Under the pieces are notes generated by a model. That model had not been told where the DNA came from. It did not search any database and was given only the letters and a program-made list of their open reading frames with translations. From NCBI RefSeq assembly GCF_019793465.1, contig NZ_JAILYJ010000013.1, positions 62,001-126,000 of the forward strand: a stretch of 64,000 bases of DNA. The letters run 5' to 3'. Each line of letters begins with the position of its first letter. The first letter of the stretch is position 1. The position numbers were made by a program, and so were the translations under genes. Below are positions 13,851-23,000 of this stretch, in pieces. The stretch is from Rhizobium croatiense. Its GTDB lineage: Bacteria; Pseudomonadota; Alphaproteobacteria; Rhizobiales; Rhizobiaceae.

Positions 13851-13890
13851 ATGCCGCCCAAAACTGCTGCGCACTTTTGCGCCGACATGC
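13851..13890. repeat. Partial RIME-like palindrome
   Basis: This segment contains CCAAAACTGCTGCGCACTTT and then GCGCCGACATGC. It resembles the second palindrome of the RIME-type repeats at 26.4 and 49.3 kb (shared CAAAACTGCT...CACTTTTG core and CGACATGC arm). The left arm is degraded and the first palindrome is not recognisable. Confidence 0.4.
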
Positions 13891-13932
13891 AGTAGACTGA
13901 TCTTGCGGCTTGCATGTCCTGGGGAGGAGCAG

Positions 13933-15843
13933 ATGCAGAACGGCTATCATCTGGCCTATGCGGCCTGGAAACGCGATCCCGAAGCCTTCTGGCACGAAGC
14001 CGCCGCCGAGATCGACTGGTTCAAGCCGCCGGAGCGGGTGTTTTCGCCTGGTGACGGTATTTACGGCCTGTGGTTCCCGGGAGCGGAAACCAATACCTGT
14101 CACAATTGCCTGGACCGGCATGTGACGGCCGGACGCGGCGGCGAGACGGCTATCATTTTCGACAGCGCCATGACCGGCGAGAAGCGCCGGTTCTCATATG
14201 ACGAGGTGCTCGGCGAGGTGAAGGCCATTGCCGCGACGCTGCTGGCGTTCGGCATCGACCGAGGCGATCGGGTGATCCTCTATATGCCGATGCTGCCGCA
14301 GGCAGTGTTTTCCATGCTTGCCTGCGCGCGGATCGGTGCGGTCCATTCCGTCGTTTTCGGCGGGTTTGCCGCCAGCGAGCTTGCGGCGCGCATCGACGAC
14401 AGCGGCGCCAGGCTGGTCATTACCGCAAGCTGCGGGCTCGAGCCCGGTCGCGTCGTCGCCTATAAGCCGCTGGTCGATCAGGCGATCGAGATTGCGCGGG
14501 TAAAGCCGGAGCGCTGTCTGGTGCTGCAGCGGCCGCAGCTTCAGGCAGAACTTGTCAGCGGCCGCGATGAGGATTTCGAGGCAGCGGTGGCGCGCCATCG
14601 CGGCGCCGAGGTGGCCTGTGTTTCCGTCAAGGCGACCGATCCGCTCTACATTCTCTACACCTCCGGCACGACCGGCCAGCCGAAGGGCGTGGTGCGCGAC
14701 AATGGCGGCCACATGGTCGCGCTCAACTGGTCGATGCGGAATATCTACGGCGTGACGCCGGGCGAGGTCTTCTGGACGGCCTCCGATATCGGCTGGGTCG
14801 TCGGCCATTCCTATATCGTCTACGCACCGCTGATATCGGGCGTGACGACCTTGATCTTCGAGGGAAAGCCGGTCGGCACGCCCGATGCCGGCGCATTTTG
14901 GCGCGTTGTTGCAGAGCACGACGTGCGCGTGCTCTTCACGGCGCCGACCGCCTTTCGCGCCATCCGGCGGGAGGATGGGGACGGCGAACTGATCGCGAAC
15001 TACAAGATGCCGAACTTGCGGGCGCTGTTTCTTGCCGGCGAGAGGGCGGATCCGGAGACCCTGAAATGGGCCGAACGCATGCTTGCCATCCCCGTCATCG
15101 ATCACTGGTGGCAGACGGAGACCGGCTGGCCGATCGCCGCAAATCCGCTCGGCCTCGGCGCCCTGCCCGTCAAGCATGGTTCGCCGGCACTGCCGATGCC
15201 GGGCTACGAGGTGACGGTGCTCGACGATGCCGGCCATCCGATCGAGGCGGGGACGCTCGGCAATATCGTCATCAAGCTGCCCCTGCCGCCCGGCTGCCTG
15301 CCGACCCTCTGGCAGGCGGACGACCGTTTTCGATCGGCCTATCTCGATGAGTTTCCCGGTTATTACAAGACCGCCGACGCCGGCTATGTCGATGAGGACG
15401 GCTATCTCTTCATCATGTCGCGGACCGACGACATCATCAATTGTGCCGGTCATCGGCTCTCGACCGGTGCGATGGAGGAGGTCTGCGCGCGGCATCCCGA
15501 TGTCGCCGAATGCGCCGTCATCGGTGTCATTGATGCGCTGAAGGGTCAGGCGCCCTGCGGCTTCCTGGTGCTGAAGCGGCATGTGCAGCGCGAATCGGCG
15601 GCAATTGAATCAGAGGTCGTGGCGATGATTCGCGATCAGATCGGGCCTGTCGCCGCCTTCAAGACGGCGATCACCGTCAACCGATTGCCGAAGACGCGGT
15701 CGGGCAAGATCCTGCGCGGCACCATGCAGAAAATTGCTGACGGCATACCCTGGAAAATGCCCGCAACCATCGATGATCCGGCGATTCTGGAGGAGATCGC
15801 CGAGGCGCTGCGCAAGCGCGGTTTCGGCTCTCTGCCGATGTAA
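13933..15843 (+). CDS. prpE: Propionyl-CoA synthetase PrpE (acyl-CoA synthetase)
   Basis: This is an AMP-forming acyl-CoA synthetase, probably activating propionate through an adenylate intermediate. The 636 residues contain the P-loop-like YTSGTTGQPKGVVRDNGGH, HWWQTETGWP, and the C-terminal catalytic lysine motif [14 protein letters not shown], which is the usual acetylation site. The N-terminal WFKPPERVF and the NGGH loop after the A3 motif look more like PrpE than Acs. A true Acs lies at 18.1 kb. ATG 13933 follows GGGGAGGAG. No methylcitrate-cycle gene is adjacent, so the in vivo substrate (propionate or another short acyl group) is inferred from family alone. Confidence 0.85.
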   Translation: MQNGYHLAYAAWKRDPEAFWHEAAAEIDWFKPPERVFSPGDGIYGLWFPGAETNTCHNCLDRHVTAGRGGETAIIFDSAMTGEKRRFSYDEVLGEVKAIAATLLAFGIDRGDRVILYMPMLPQAVFSMLACARIGAVHSVVFGGFAASELAARIDDSGARLVITASCGLEPGRVVAYKPLVDQAIEIARVKPERCLVLQRPQLQAELVSGRDEDFEAAVARHRGAEVACVSVKATDPLYILYTSGTTGQPKGVVRDNGGHMVALNWSMRNIYGVTPGEVFWTASDIGWVVGHSYIVYAPLISGVTTLIFEGKPVGTPDAGAFWRVVAEHDVRVLFTAPTAFRAIRREDGDGELIANYKMPNLRALFLAGERADPETLKWAERMLAIPVIDHWWQTETGWPIAANPLGLGALPVKHGSPALPMPGYEVTVLDDAGHPIEAGTLGNIVIKLPLPPGCLPTLWQADDRFRSAYLDEFPGYYKTADAGYVDEDGYLFIMSRTDDIINCAGHRLSTGAMEEVCARHPDVAECAVIGVIDALKGQAPCGFLVLKRHVQRESAAIESEVVAMIRDQIGPVAAFKTAITVNRLPKTRSGKILRGTMQKIADGIPWKMPATIDDPAILEEIAEALRKRGFGSLPM

Positions 15844-15877
15844 AAATTAAGCATTCATAAGCCTAATTGAGGAATTG

Positions 15878-15885
15878 TTAACCAT
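15878..15885 (+). promoter_or_regulatory. Candidate CtrA half-site upstream of the flagellin
   Basis: TTAACCAT matches the half-site bound by the alphaproteobacterial cell-cycle regulator CtrA. A second TTAAC occurs at 15902-15906, and TTAA-N7-TAAG (one mismatch from TTAA-N7-TTAA) starts near 15847. All lie in the 254-bp prpE-flagellin gap. CtrA often controls flagellar genes, but short AT-rich motifs occur by chance. Confidence 0.3.
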
Positions 15886-16001
15886 CTTGCGCAAGGATTT
15901 GTTAACGGCAATGGCTTGCATAGCAGGCTTTGCATGACGCGGTCGCCGTTACCGGCCTGCTGCATAATTCCCTAAATCGGAATCGATTTAAGGATAAAAT
16001 C

Positions 16002-16061
16002 ATGCAGCAGTTGAAGTGCTATAGCGTCCTTTGCGCGTCTGAAAGACGCGCGGCGCTGTAG
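16002..16061 (+). other. Structured element with 19-codon ORF (putative rhizobial intergenic repeat or sRNA/leader)
   Basis: An ATG at 16002 opens a 19-codon ORF (MQQLKCYSVLCASERRAAL) ending TAG at 16059-16061. The ORF overlaps a strong two-part hairpin. The outer arms are CTATAGCG (16019-16026) and CGCTGTAG (16054-16061). The inner arms are GCGCGTCT and AGACGCGC, an 8-bp stem with a 3-base loop. It sits 36 bases upstream of the flagellin start. From memory, very similar sequence recurs between genes in Rhizobium and Sinorhizobium genomes, but only one copy is in this window. It could be a repeat, a structured 5' leader, a small RNA or a leader peptide. Confidence 0.5.
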
Positions 16062-16097
16062 TCCGGAATGCCCCTTTCTCCGATTGTGGAGCGGATC

Positions 16098-17033
16098 ATG
16101 ACGAGCATCCTCACCAACAACGCTGCCATGGCAGCGCTGCAGACTTTGCGCGGCGTAAACGATAGCCTCAAGGACACCCAGGGTCGCGTTTCCTCCGGTT
16201 ATCGTGTCGAGAAGGCCGCCGACAATGCCGCATACTGGTCGATCGCCACGACCATGCGTTCCGACAACCTGGCGCTTTCGGCCGTCTCCGACGCTCTCGG
16301 CCTCGGTGCGGCCAAGGTCGATACCGCCTATGCGGCTATGGACAGCGCGCTTGACGTCGTCAGCGAAATCAAGGCGAAGATCGTTGCCGCCACGGAAAAG
16401 GGCGTCGACAAGACAAAGATCCAGCAGGAACTCGACCAGCTGCAGGAGCAGCTGCTCAGCATTGCCCAATCCGCATCCTTCTCCGGCGAAAACTGGGTGG
16501 CCGGCGCTTCCGGAACGAAGAGCGTCGTCTCCTCCTTCGTCCGTGACGGCAGCAATGCCGTTTCGGTGAAGATGACCGATTATGTGCTCGATTCAGGCTC
16601 GCTCGGCAATGTGCTCTTCGGCATGACCAGCACGGGTGCGATCGAGACGAGCAGCGGTATCATCGGCACCGCCTTCAACGGCACCTATGGCGGCACCGTC
16701 ATCGTCATGCCGTCGATCTATGATCTCGACATTACCGGTTTCACCCAAGGCCAGCTTGACGCAGCCCTGACCGGGATCGAACTGGTTCTCGGCGCCATGA
16801 CCGCTGCCGGCTCCGCTCTCGGCTCGATCTCGACGCGCATCCAGCTGCAGGAGAATTTCGTCAGCGGTCTTCACGATTCCATCGACTCGGGCATCGGTCG
16901 CTTGGTCGATGCCGATATGGAAGAGGAATCGAGCAGGCTCTCGGCGTTGCAGACGCAGCAGCAGCTTGGCATCCAGTCGCTTTCGATCGCCAATAGCTCG
17001 GCACAGAACATCCTCACCCTGTTCCGCAGCTGA
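16098..17033 (+). CDS. Orphan flagellin
   Basis: This is a flagellin filament protein of 311 residues. The conserved D0/D1 N-terminus begins MTSILTNNAAMAALQTLR and continues with RVSSGYRVEKAADNAAYWSI. The C-terminal D0/D1 helices end SLSIANSSAQNILTLFRS, with DADMEEESSRLSALQTQQQL before that. The central variable region is short, typical of rhizobial complex flagellins. ATG 16098 is preceded by GGAG; the frame is open upstream to 16068. No other flagellar gene is in the window, so it lies outside the main flagellar cluster. It resembles the accessory FlaD/FlaH-type flagellins of rhizobia, but I cannot assign a letter. Export would use the flagellar type III apparatus, without a signal peptide. 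Confidence 0.9.
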   Translation: MTSILTNNAAMAALQTLRGVNDSLKDTQGRVSSGYRVEKAADNAAYWSIATTMRSDNLALSAVSDALGLGAAKVDTAYAAMDSALDVVSEIKAKIVAATEKGVDKTKIQQELDQLQEQLLSIAQSASFSGENWVAGASGTKSVVSSFVRDGSNAVSVKMTDYVLDSGSLGNVLFGMTSTGAIETSSGIIGTAFNGTYGGTVIVMPSIYDLDITGFTQGQLDAALTGIELVLGAMTAAGSALGSISTRIQLQENFVSGLHDSIDSGIGRLVDADMEEESSRLSALQTQQQLGIQSLSIANSSAQNILTLFRS

Positions 17034-17057
17034 CGCGGGGACAGAGGATCCTCAATA

Positions 17058-17092
17058 AAAACCCCGCCGGGCGGTTCGCTCGGCGGGGTTTT
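17058..17092. terminator. Strong bidirectional Rho-independent terminator
   Basis: AAAACCCCGCCG (17058-17069) and CGGCGGGGTTTT (17081-17092) form a perfect 12-bp inverted repeat with A and T tails on each strand. It lies between the convergent flagellin and trcR genes and can serve both. Confidence 0.93.
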
Positions 17093-17113
17093 CCTGATGA
17101 GATCGCGGATATC

Positions 17114-17821
17114 TCAGTACTGATCTTCCTCGTCCTCGTCCTTCGGAGCCGAGCGCAGCGAGCTCAGCTTGCGGAACACGGCATCGGCGTCGATTTCCTT
17201 TTCCTTTTCCTCCTCGCGCTCGTAGCTCGGGGTCAGGCGCTCGGTTTCCTGGGCCGATTGCAGCGTCGCGCCAAGCTCGGCGGCGGTCGGCAGCGGTCGG
17301 CCCTTGGAGGCCTTTTCCACTTCCATGTCGAGGTCGATCTGGCTGCAGAGGCCGAGCGTCACCGGATCCATCGGCGCGAGGTTGGCGGAGTTCCAGTGGG
17401 TGCGCTCGCGGATCTGCTCGATCGTCGATTTCGTCGTGCCGACGAGGCGGGAAATCTGCGCGTCCTTCAGCTCCGGATGGTTGCGAACGAGCCAGAGAAT
17501 GGCGTTCGGACGGTCCTGTCGCTTGGAAACCGGGGTATAACGCGGGCCACGGCGCTTGGATTCCGGCACGCGCACCTTCGGTTCGGAGAGCTTGAGCTTG
17601 TGGTTCGGATTGGCTTCGGCGCGGGCGATCTCGTCGCGTGAAAGCTGACCGGTCGAGATCGGATCGAGGCCCTTGATGCCCTGCGCCGCTTCTCCATCGG
17701 CAATCGCCTTGACCTCGAGCGGATGCAGTTTGCAGAACTGCGCAATCTGATCGAAAGACAGCGCCGTGTTGTCGACAAGCCAGATGGCGGTCGCCTTCGG
17801 CATGAGCAGTGTTTGAGCCAT
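17114..17821 (-). CDS. trcR: Cell cycle transcriptional regulator TrcR (DUF1013)
   Basis: This 235-residue cytosolic protein belongs to the DUF1013 family found in Alphaproteobacteria, now called TrcR, a cell-cycle-linked DNA- and RNA-polymerase-associated regulator. The N-terminal half contains the conserved TAIWLVDNTALSFDQIAQFC and HPLEVKAIADGE. A second helix-turn-helix-like segment reads RPNAILWLVRNHPELKDAQI, followed by SRLVGTTKSTIEQIR. The C-terminus is acidic and low-complexity (EREEEKEKEID and DEDEEDQY). GAAGGA precedes ATG 17821. It is divergent from acs and convergent with the flagellin gene. Confidence 0.88.
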   Translation of the reverse strand: MAQTLLMPKATAIWLVDNTALSFDQIAQFCKLHPLEVKAIADGEAAQGIKGLDPISTGQLSRDEIARAEANPNHKLKLSEPKVRVPESKRRGPRYTPVSKRQDRPNAILWLVRNHPELKDAQISRLVGTTKSTIEQIRERTHWNSANLAPMDPVTLGLCSQIDLDMEVEKASKGRPLPTAAELGATLQSAQETERLTPSYEREEEKEKEIDADAVFRKLSSLRSAPKDEDEEDQY

Positions 17822-18050
17822 GGATATAGTCCTTCTATCGTCCGCGCCGGTCGCGGTCCGTGGATTGTCACCACAATGTCCGGGAAATATGCCGCTATAT
17901 AACCGGACTGTCGCAGAATTGCAATTCTTCCGAAATCAAATGACCTTTGTCTAATTGCCGTGGCGATGCGACCTGCTATGAATTGCCCTGATTTGAAGTC
18001 CGGGCTCGTAGATCGCTTGGCCCGTCGCATGTCCCATGAGGAGGAGTTCC

Positions 18051-20006
18051 ATGTCGGAGAAGATCCATCCGGTGCCGAAGCCGGTGAAGGCGCGTGCCCT
18101 GATCGATAAGGAGAAGTACCTGAAATGGTACGAGGAGAGCATCGAGAACCCGGACAAGTTCTGGGGCAAGCACGGCAAGCGGATCGACTGGTTCAAGCCC
18201 TATACCAAGGTCAAGAACACCTCCTTTACCGGCAAGGTCTCGATCAAATGGTTCGAGGACGGCCAGACCAACGTCTCCTATAATTGCATCGACCGCCATC
18301 TGAAGACGAACGGCGACCAGGTGGCGATCATCTGGGAAGGCGACAATCCCTACATCGACAAGAAGATCACCTATAACGAGCTCTACGAGCACGTCTGCCG
18401 GATGGCGAACGTGTTGAAGAAGCACGGCGTCAAAAAGGGCGATCGCGTTACCATCTATATGCCGATGATCCCCGAGGCGGCTTACGCGATGCTCGCCTGC
18501 GCCCGCATCGGCGCGGTGCATTCGGTCGTCTTCGGCGGTTTCTCGCCGGAAGCGCTGGCGGGGCGCATCGTCGACTGCGAATCCACCTTCGTCATCACCT
18601 GCGATGAAGGCGTGCGCGGCGGCAAGCCGGTGCCGCTGAAGGACAATACCGATACGGCGATCCACATCGCCGCCCGCCAGCATGTCAATGTCAGCAAGGT
18701 GCTGGTCGTGCGCCGCACCGGCGGCAAGACCGGCTGGGCGCCGGGCCGTGACCTCTGGTATCACCAGGAAGTCGCCACGGTGAAGGCCGAATGCCCGCCG
18801 GTGAAGATGAAGGCGGAAGATCCGCTGTTCATTCTCTATACGTCAGGTTCGACCGGCAAGCCGAAGGGCGTGCTGCACACGACGGGCGGTTATCTCGTCT
18901 ACGCCTCGATGACGCATGAATATGTCTTCGACTATCATCATGGCGACGTCTACTGGTGCACGGCCGATGTCGGCTGGGTCACCGGCCATTCCTATATCGT
19001 CTATGGGCCGCTTTCGAACTGCGCGACGACGCTGATGTTCGAAGGCGTGCCGAACTTCCCGGATCAGGGGCGTTTCTGGGAAGTCATCGACAAGCACAAG
19101 GTCAATATCTTCTATACGGCGCCGACGGCGATCCGCTCGCTGATGGGCGCCGGCGATGAATTCGTCACGCGCTCCTCGCGCTCGTCGCTGCGTTTGCTCG
19201 GCACGGTCGGCGAGCCGATCAACCCGGAAGCCTGGGAGTGGTATTACAACGTCGTCGGCGACAAGCGCTGCCCTGTGATCGACACCTGGTGGCAGACGGA
19301 AACCGGTGGCCACATGATCACGCCGCTGCCGGGTGCGACCGACCTGAAACCCGGTTCGGCGACCACGCCGTTCTTCGGCGTCAAGCCTGAGCTGGTCGAC
19401 AATGAGGGCAAGGTGCTGGAAGGGGCCGCCGACGGCAATCTCTGCATCACCGACAGCTGGCCGGGCCAGATGCGCACCGTCTACGGCGATCACGAGCGCT
19501 TCATCCAGACCTATTTCTCCACCTACAAGGGCAAGTACTTCACCGGCGATGGCTGCCGGCGCGACGAAGACGGCTATTACTGGATCACCGGCCGCGTCGA
19601 CGACGTGCTCAACGTCTCCGGCCACCGCCTCGGCACGGCGGAGGTGGAATCGGCGCTCGTGTCGCACAATCTGGTTTCGGAAGCGGCAGTCGTCGGCTAT
19701 CCGCATTCGATCAAGGGCCAGGGCATTTATTGCTATGTGACGCTGATGGCCGGCCACGAAGGGACGGACACGCTTCGCCAGGATCTGGTCAAGCACGTGC
19801 GCGCCGAAATCGGCCCGATCGCCGCGCCGGACAAGATCCAGTTTGCGCCCGGCCTGCCGAAGACCCGCTCGGGCAAGATCATGCGCCGCATCCTGCGCAA
19901 GATTGCCGAGGACGACTTCGGCGCGCTCGGCGACACCTCGACGCTTGCCGATCCGGCAGTCGTCGACGATCTGATCGCCAACCGGCAGAACAAGGCGACC
20001 GCCTGA
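18051..20006 (+). CDS. acs: Acetyl-CoA synthetase Acs
   Basis: Acs activates acetate with ATP and CoA, feeding the TCA and glyoxylate cycles. The 651 residues contain the acetate-type motifs [35 protein letters not shown] and the C-terminal [17 protein letters not shown], where the catalytic Lys is controlled by acetylation in other bacteria. [20 protein letters not shown] is also canonical. AGGAGGAG at about 18038-18045 fixes ATG 18051. A GC-rich hairpin follows at 20013-20047. This is the second AMP-forming synthetase within 5 kb of PrpE, and the two are clearly diverged. Confidence 0.97.
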   Translation: MSEKIHPVPKPVKARALIDKEKYLKWYEESIENPDKFWGKHGKRIDWFKPYTKVKNTSFTGKVSIKWFEDGQTNVSYNCIDRHLKTNGDQVAIIWEGDNPYIDKKITYNELYEHVCRMANVLKKHGVKKGDRVTIYMPMIPEAAYAMLACARIGAVHSVVFGGFSPEALAGRIVDCESTFVITCDEGVRGGKPVPLKDNTDTAIHIAARQHVNVSKVLVVRRTGGKTGWAPGRDLWYHQEVATVKAECPPVKMKAEDPLFILYTSGSTGKPKGVLHTTGGYLVYASMTHEYVFDYHHGDVYWCTADVGWVTGHSYIVYGPLSNCATTLMFEGVPNFPDQGRFWEVIDKHKVNIFYTAPTAIRSLMGAGDEFVTRSSRSSLRLLGTVGEPINPEAWEWYYNVVGDKRCPVIDTWWQTETGGHMITPLPGATDLKPGSATTPFFGVKPELVDNEGKVLEGAADGNLCITDSWPGQMRTVYGDHERFIQTYFSTYKGKYFTGDGCRRDEDGYYWITGRVDDVLNVSGHRLGTAEVESALVSHNLVSEAAVVGYPHSIKGQGIYCYVTLMAGHEGTDTLRQDLVKHVRAEIGPIAAPDKIQFAPGLPKTRSGKIMRRILRKIAEDDFGALGDTSTLADPAVVDDLIANRQNKATA

Positions 20007-20012
20007 CACACA

Positions 20013-20047
20013 GAGCCGCTCCGGCCATCCGAGTCCCGGGGCGGCTC
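20013..20047 (+). terminator. GC-rich hairpin after acs
   Basis: GAGCCGC (20013-20019) pairs with GCGGCTC (20041-20047), and inside it CCGG pairs with CCGG. No T-run follows (ACGTTACGTT), so it may be a processing hairpin rather than an intrinsic terminator. Confidence 0.45.
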
Positions 20048-20113
20048 ACGTTACGTTGTTGGCTGATATTGGGCGGCCTGCGCAAGGCCCGGTTCGGGCC
20101 CGACAATCCTTGC

Positions 20114-20338
20114 TTAGAAATCGATCGCCCGGCCATTGATCTCATAATCGCCGAAACGGGCCGGCTCGGCTCCGTCGCGGCCGCCGATCTCCGGCGGCAG
20201 GTCCAGCGGCTTCTGATTCTTTCGCCGCTCCTCGGCCTCGGCAAGCGCACGCTGGGCAGCCGGGGACAGCATCTTGCGCGGCGGCTCCGATCCTTCGGCC
20301 GTCGGCGTTTGGCTATTGTCGTTATCGGCGTCCTGCAT
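20114..20338 (-). CDS. DUF1674 protein, succinate dehydrogenase assembly factor 4-like
   Basis: This 74-residue protein has the DUF1674 C-terminus: KPLDLPPEIGGRDGAEPARFGDYEINGRAIDF, taken here as consecutive motifs LPPEIGGRDG, EPARFGDYE and NGRAIDF. Mitochondrial members of this family (SDHAF4/Sdh8) help assemble the flavinated SdhA subunit, so a role in succinate dehydrogenase maturation is possible by homology. CAT 20336-20338 (ATG on the minus strand) is preceded by AGGAGA and is preferred over the longer frame to 20389. It is divergent from htpX, as in related rhizobia. Confidence 0.8.
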   Translation of the reverse strand: MQDADNDNSQTPTAEGSEPPRKMLSPAAQRALAEAEERRKNQKPLDLPPEIGGRDGAEPARFGDYEINGRAIDF

Positions 20339-20448
20339 GGCTTCTCCTGCCGGAAAACATTGAAAATGGCTGGTGAATAACCAAATCATAATGCGCCGCC
20401 GCCGGGATTAAAAGCTTGCGGCGCCGAAATCGGAGTTGGAGATTCGCA

Positions 20449-21405
20449 ATGAACCTCGTTCGCACTGCCATGTTGCTTGCCTTCATGACGGCGCTCTTCA
20501 TGTTTGTCGGCTTCCTGATCGGCGGTCGGGCCGGCATGATGATCGCATTCCTCATTGCCGCCGGCATGAACTTCTTCTCCTACTGGAATTCCGATCGCAT
20601 GGTGCTTTCGGCCTATCGCGCCCAGCAGGCCGACGAGCGCAATGCGCCGGAATTTTTCGCGATCATCCGTGATCTCGCTCGCAATGCCGGGCTGCCGATG
20701 CCGAAGGTCTATCTCTATGACAGCCCGCAGCCGAATGCCTTCGCCACCGGCCGCAATCCCGAAAATGCCGCCGTCGCCGCCTCGACAGGTCTGCTCCAGG
20801 CACTGTCTCCGGAGGAAGTCGCCGGCGTAATGGCGCATGAGCTTGCCCATATTCAGAACCGCGACACGCTGACGATGACGATCACGGCAACGCTTGCCGG
20901 GGCGATCTCGATGCTTGGCAATTTCGCCTTCTTCTTCGGCGGCAATCGCGACAACAACAACAATCCGCTCGGTTTCGTCGGCGTCCTCGTCGCCATGATC
21001 GTGGCGCCGCTCGCCGCCATGCTGGTGCAGATGGCGATCAGCCGCACGCGCGAATATTCGGCCGACCGCCGCGGCGCCGAAATCTGCGGCAACCCGCTCT
21101 GGCTCGCGTCGGCGCTCGGCAAGATCGCCCGCGGTGCCGCCCATGTGCCCAACGAGGATGCCGAGCGCAATCCGGCGACGGCGCACATGTTCATCATCAA
21201 TCCGCTGTCCGGCGAGCGCATGGACAATCTGTTTTCTACGCATCCAGACACGGAAAACCGCATTGCCGCGCTGCAGGAGATGGCGCAAAGCGGCATGAAT
21301 GTCTCGACGGGACCGGTTCGTGCTGGTAATCCGACGCGCAAATCGCGTTCTGTTCCGAATACGGGTCGCGGTGGTTCGCAACCGCCAAGAGGTCCGTGGT
21401 CTTGA
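20449..21405 (+). CDS. htpX: Membrane zinc metalloprotease HtpX
   Basis: HtpX is an inner-membrane M48 protease that degrades misfolded membrane proteins. The 318 residues have two N-terminal membrane segments (from [18 protein letters not shown]), the zinc motif HELAH near residue 130, two further hydrophobic segments and the conserved [17 protein letters not shown] that supplies the third zinc ligand Glu. The C-terminus is basic and proline-rich. ATG 20449 follows GGAG-type sites; an upstream in-frame start at 20416 is less likely. Its TGA overlaps the possible TTG start of rsmB. Confidence 0.95.
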   Translation: MNLVRTAMLLAFMTALFMFVGFLIGGRAGMMIAFLIAAGMNFFSYWNSDRMVLSAYRAQQADERNAPEFFAIIRDLARNAGLPMPKVYLYDSPQPNAFATGRNPENAAVAASTGLLQALSPEEVAGVMAHELAHIQNRDTLTMTITATLAGAISMLGNFAFFFGGNRDNNNNPLGFVGVLVAMIVAPLAAMLVQMAISRTREYSADRRGAEICGNPLWLASALGKIARGAAHVPNEDAERNPATAHMFIINPLSGERMDNLFSTHPDTENRIAALQEMAQSGMNVSTGPVRAGNPTRKSRSVPNTGRGGSQPPRGPWS

Positions 21406-22796
21406 ATTCAGACGGCACGAGAAAGCCATTCCATAAACAGAAACCTTCCAACGACCGGCCGACCGGCCGATCGACGCCGACCAAGCCCGGCCTGCAGGCC
21501 CGGGCCGCGGCGGCAAAAATTCTCGCCGCCGTCGTCGACCGCAAGCTGCCGCTCGACGGTGCTCTCGATCACGAACATGGCAATCCTGCCTATAAGGCGC
21601 TCGGCGAAAGCGACCGGGCGCTTGTCCGCGCCATTCTGAACACGACGCTGCGCCATCTGCCGCGTATCGATGCGGCGATCGCCTCGCTGCTGGAATCGCC
21701 GCTGCCGGAGGGCGCGCGGGCGCTGCATCACGTTCTGGCAATCGGCGCGGCACAGATTCTCTATCTCGACGTGCCCGATCATTCGGCCGTCGATCTTGCC
21801 GTCGAACAGGCCAATCAGGATCCGCGCAATCGCCGTTTCGCCAAGCTGGTCAACGCCGTTCTGCGCCGGCTCGGCCGCGAAAAGGACGAGGTGCTGGCGG
21901 AGATCGGCAAGGTCGCGCCGATGCCGGCCTGGTTCCTCGCACGGCTGGAAAAGGCCTATGGCCGCGATGCGGCGCTGGCGATCTCGCAATCGCAGCTCGA
22001 GCCGGCGTCGATCGATCTGACCGTCAAATCCGACGCCGAAGGCTGGGCAAAGAGGTTGAACGGCGTTGCGCTGCCGACAGGCGGCGTGCGCCTCGCCGCC
22101 TTCGATGGCGGCATTCCGTCGCTCGAGGGGTTCGATGAGGGCGCCTGGTGGGTTCAGGATGCAGCGGCAAGCATTCCGGCCAAGCTTTTCGGCGATCTCT
22201 CAGGCAAACGTGCCGCCGATCTTTGTGCCGCGCCGGGCGGCAAGACGGCACAGCTCATCCTTGCCGGCGGCGCGGTCACCGCGCTCGATCAGTCGGAAAG
22301 CCGGCTAAGGCGGCTGCGCTCGAATCTCGACCGACTCGGCCTGAAGGCGGAAACGGTCGCGGCAGACCTGACGACATTCAATCCGCCAGAAGGCTTCGAT
22401 GCGATCCTGCTCGACGCGCCCTGCTCTTCCACCGGCACGACGCGCCGGCACCCCGACGTGCTGTGGACCAAGGGGCCGGAGGATATCGCCAGGCTGGCGG
22501 CGTTGCAGGAGCGGTTGCTGCGTCATGCGCTGACCTTGCTGACGCCCGGCGGCATGCTGGTGTTTTCAAATTGCTCGCTCGATCCCGCCGAGGGTGAGGA
22601 GGTCGTCGCCCGTGTTCTTTCCGATACGGACGCGATCGAGCGCGTTCCGATCAACGTGGGCGACTGGCCCGGCCTTGAGGCTGCGATCACGCCGCTTGGC
22701 GAATTCCGCACGCTTCCGACCATGCTGAAAATGCCTGAGGGCATCGCCTCCGGCCTCGACGGCTTTTACGCAGCGGTGCTGCGACGAGCGGGCTGA
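21402..22796 (+). CDS. rsmB: 16S rRNA m5C967-type methyltransferase RsmB (Sun/NOL1 family)
   Basis: This cytosolic SAM-dependent RNA m5C methyltransferase is RsmB-like. It has an N-terminal NusB-like domain (about 30-160: [20 protein letters not shown] and [15 protein letters not shown]) and a C-terminal Rossmann domain. The SAM loop is [14 protein letters not shown], the general-base Cys motif [17 protein letters not shown], and the nucleophile region [14 protein letters not shown]. The start is ambiguous: AAGAGG (21387-21392) fits TTG 21402 with nine bases spacing, whereas GTG 21396 lies three bases away. TTG overlaps the htpX TGA, suggesting coupling. Confidence 0.93.
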   Translation: MNSDGTRKPFHKQKPSNDRPTGRSTPTKPGLQARAAAAKILAAVVDRKLPLDGALDHEHGNPAYKALGESDRALVRAILNTTLRHLPRIDAAIASLLESPLPEGARALHHVLAIGAAQILYLDVPDHSAVDLAVEQANQDPRNRRFAKLVNAVLRRLGREKDEVLAEIGKVAPMPAWFLARLEKAYGRDAALAISQSQLEPASIDLTVKSDAEGWAKRLNGVALPTGGVRLAAFDGGIPSLEGFDEGAWWVQDAAASIPAKLFGDLSGKRAADLCAAPGGKTAQLILAGGAVTALDQSESRLRRLRSNLDRLGLKAETVAADLTTFNPPEGFDAILLDAPCSSTGTTRRHPDVLWTKGPEDIARLAALQERLLRHALTLLTPGGMLVFSNCSLDPAEGEEVVARVLSDTDAIERVPINVGDWPGLEAAITPLGEFRTLPTMLKMPEGIASGLDGFYAAVLRRAG

Positions 22797-23000
22797 CCAA
22801 CCGCAAAGGTCGGAGCAAACCAATGCGGGGATTGAAATCCTCGCATCATCGCCACGGTGCGTTGTGAACCGTCGAATGATCTCAACTGAAATGCGGTAAC
22901 TTGCGTATATCCGAACTTGTCACGAATTAATTCATTGCGGGCGATGAAATCGGCCGCTTTTCACCTATTCTTAACCACGAGGGTCAATAGACAATAGAAT

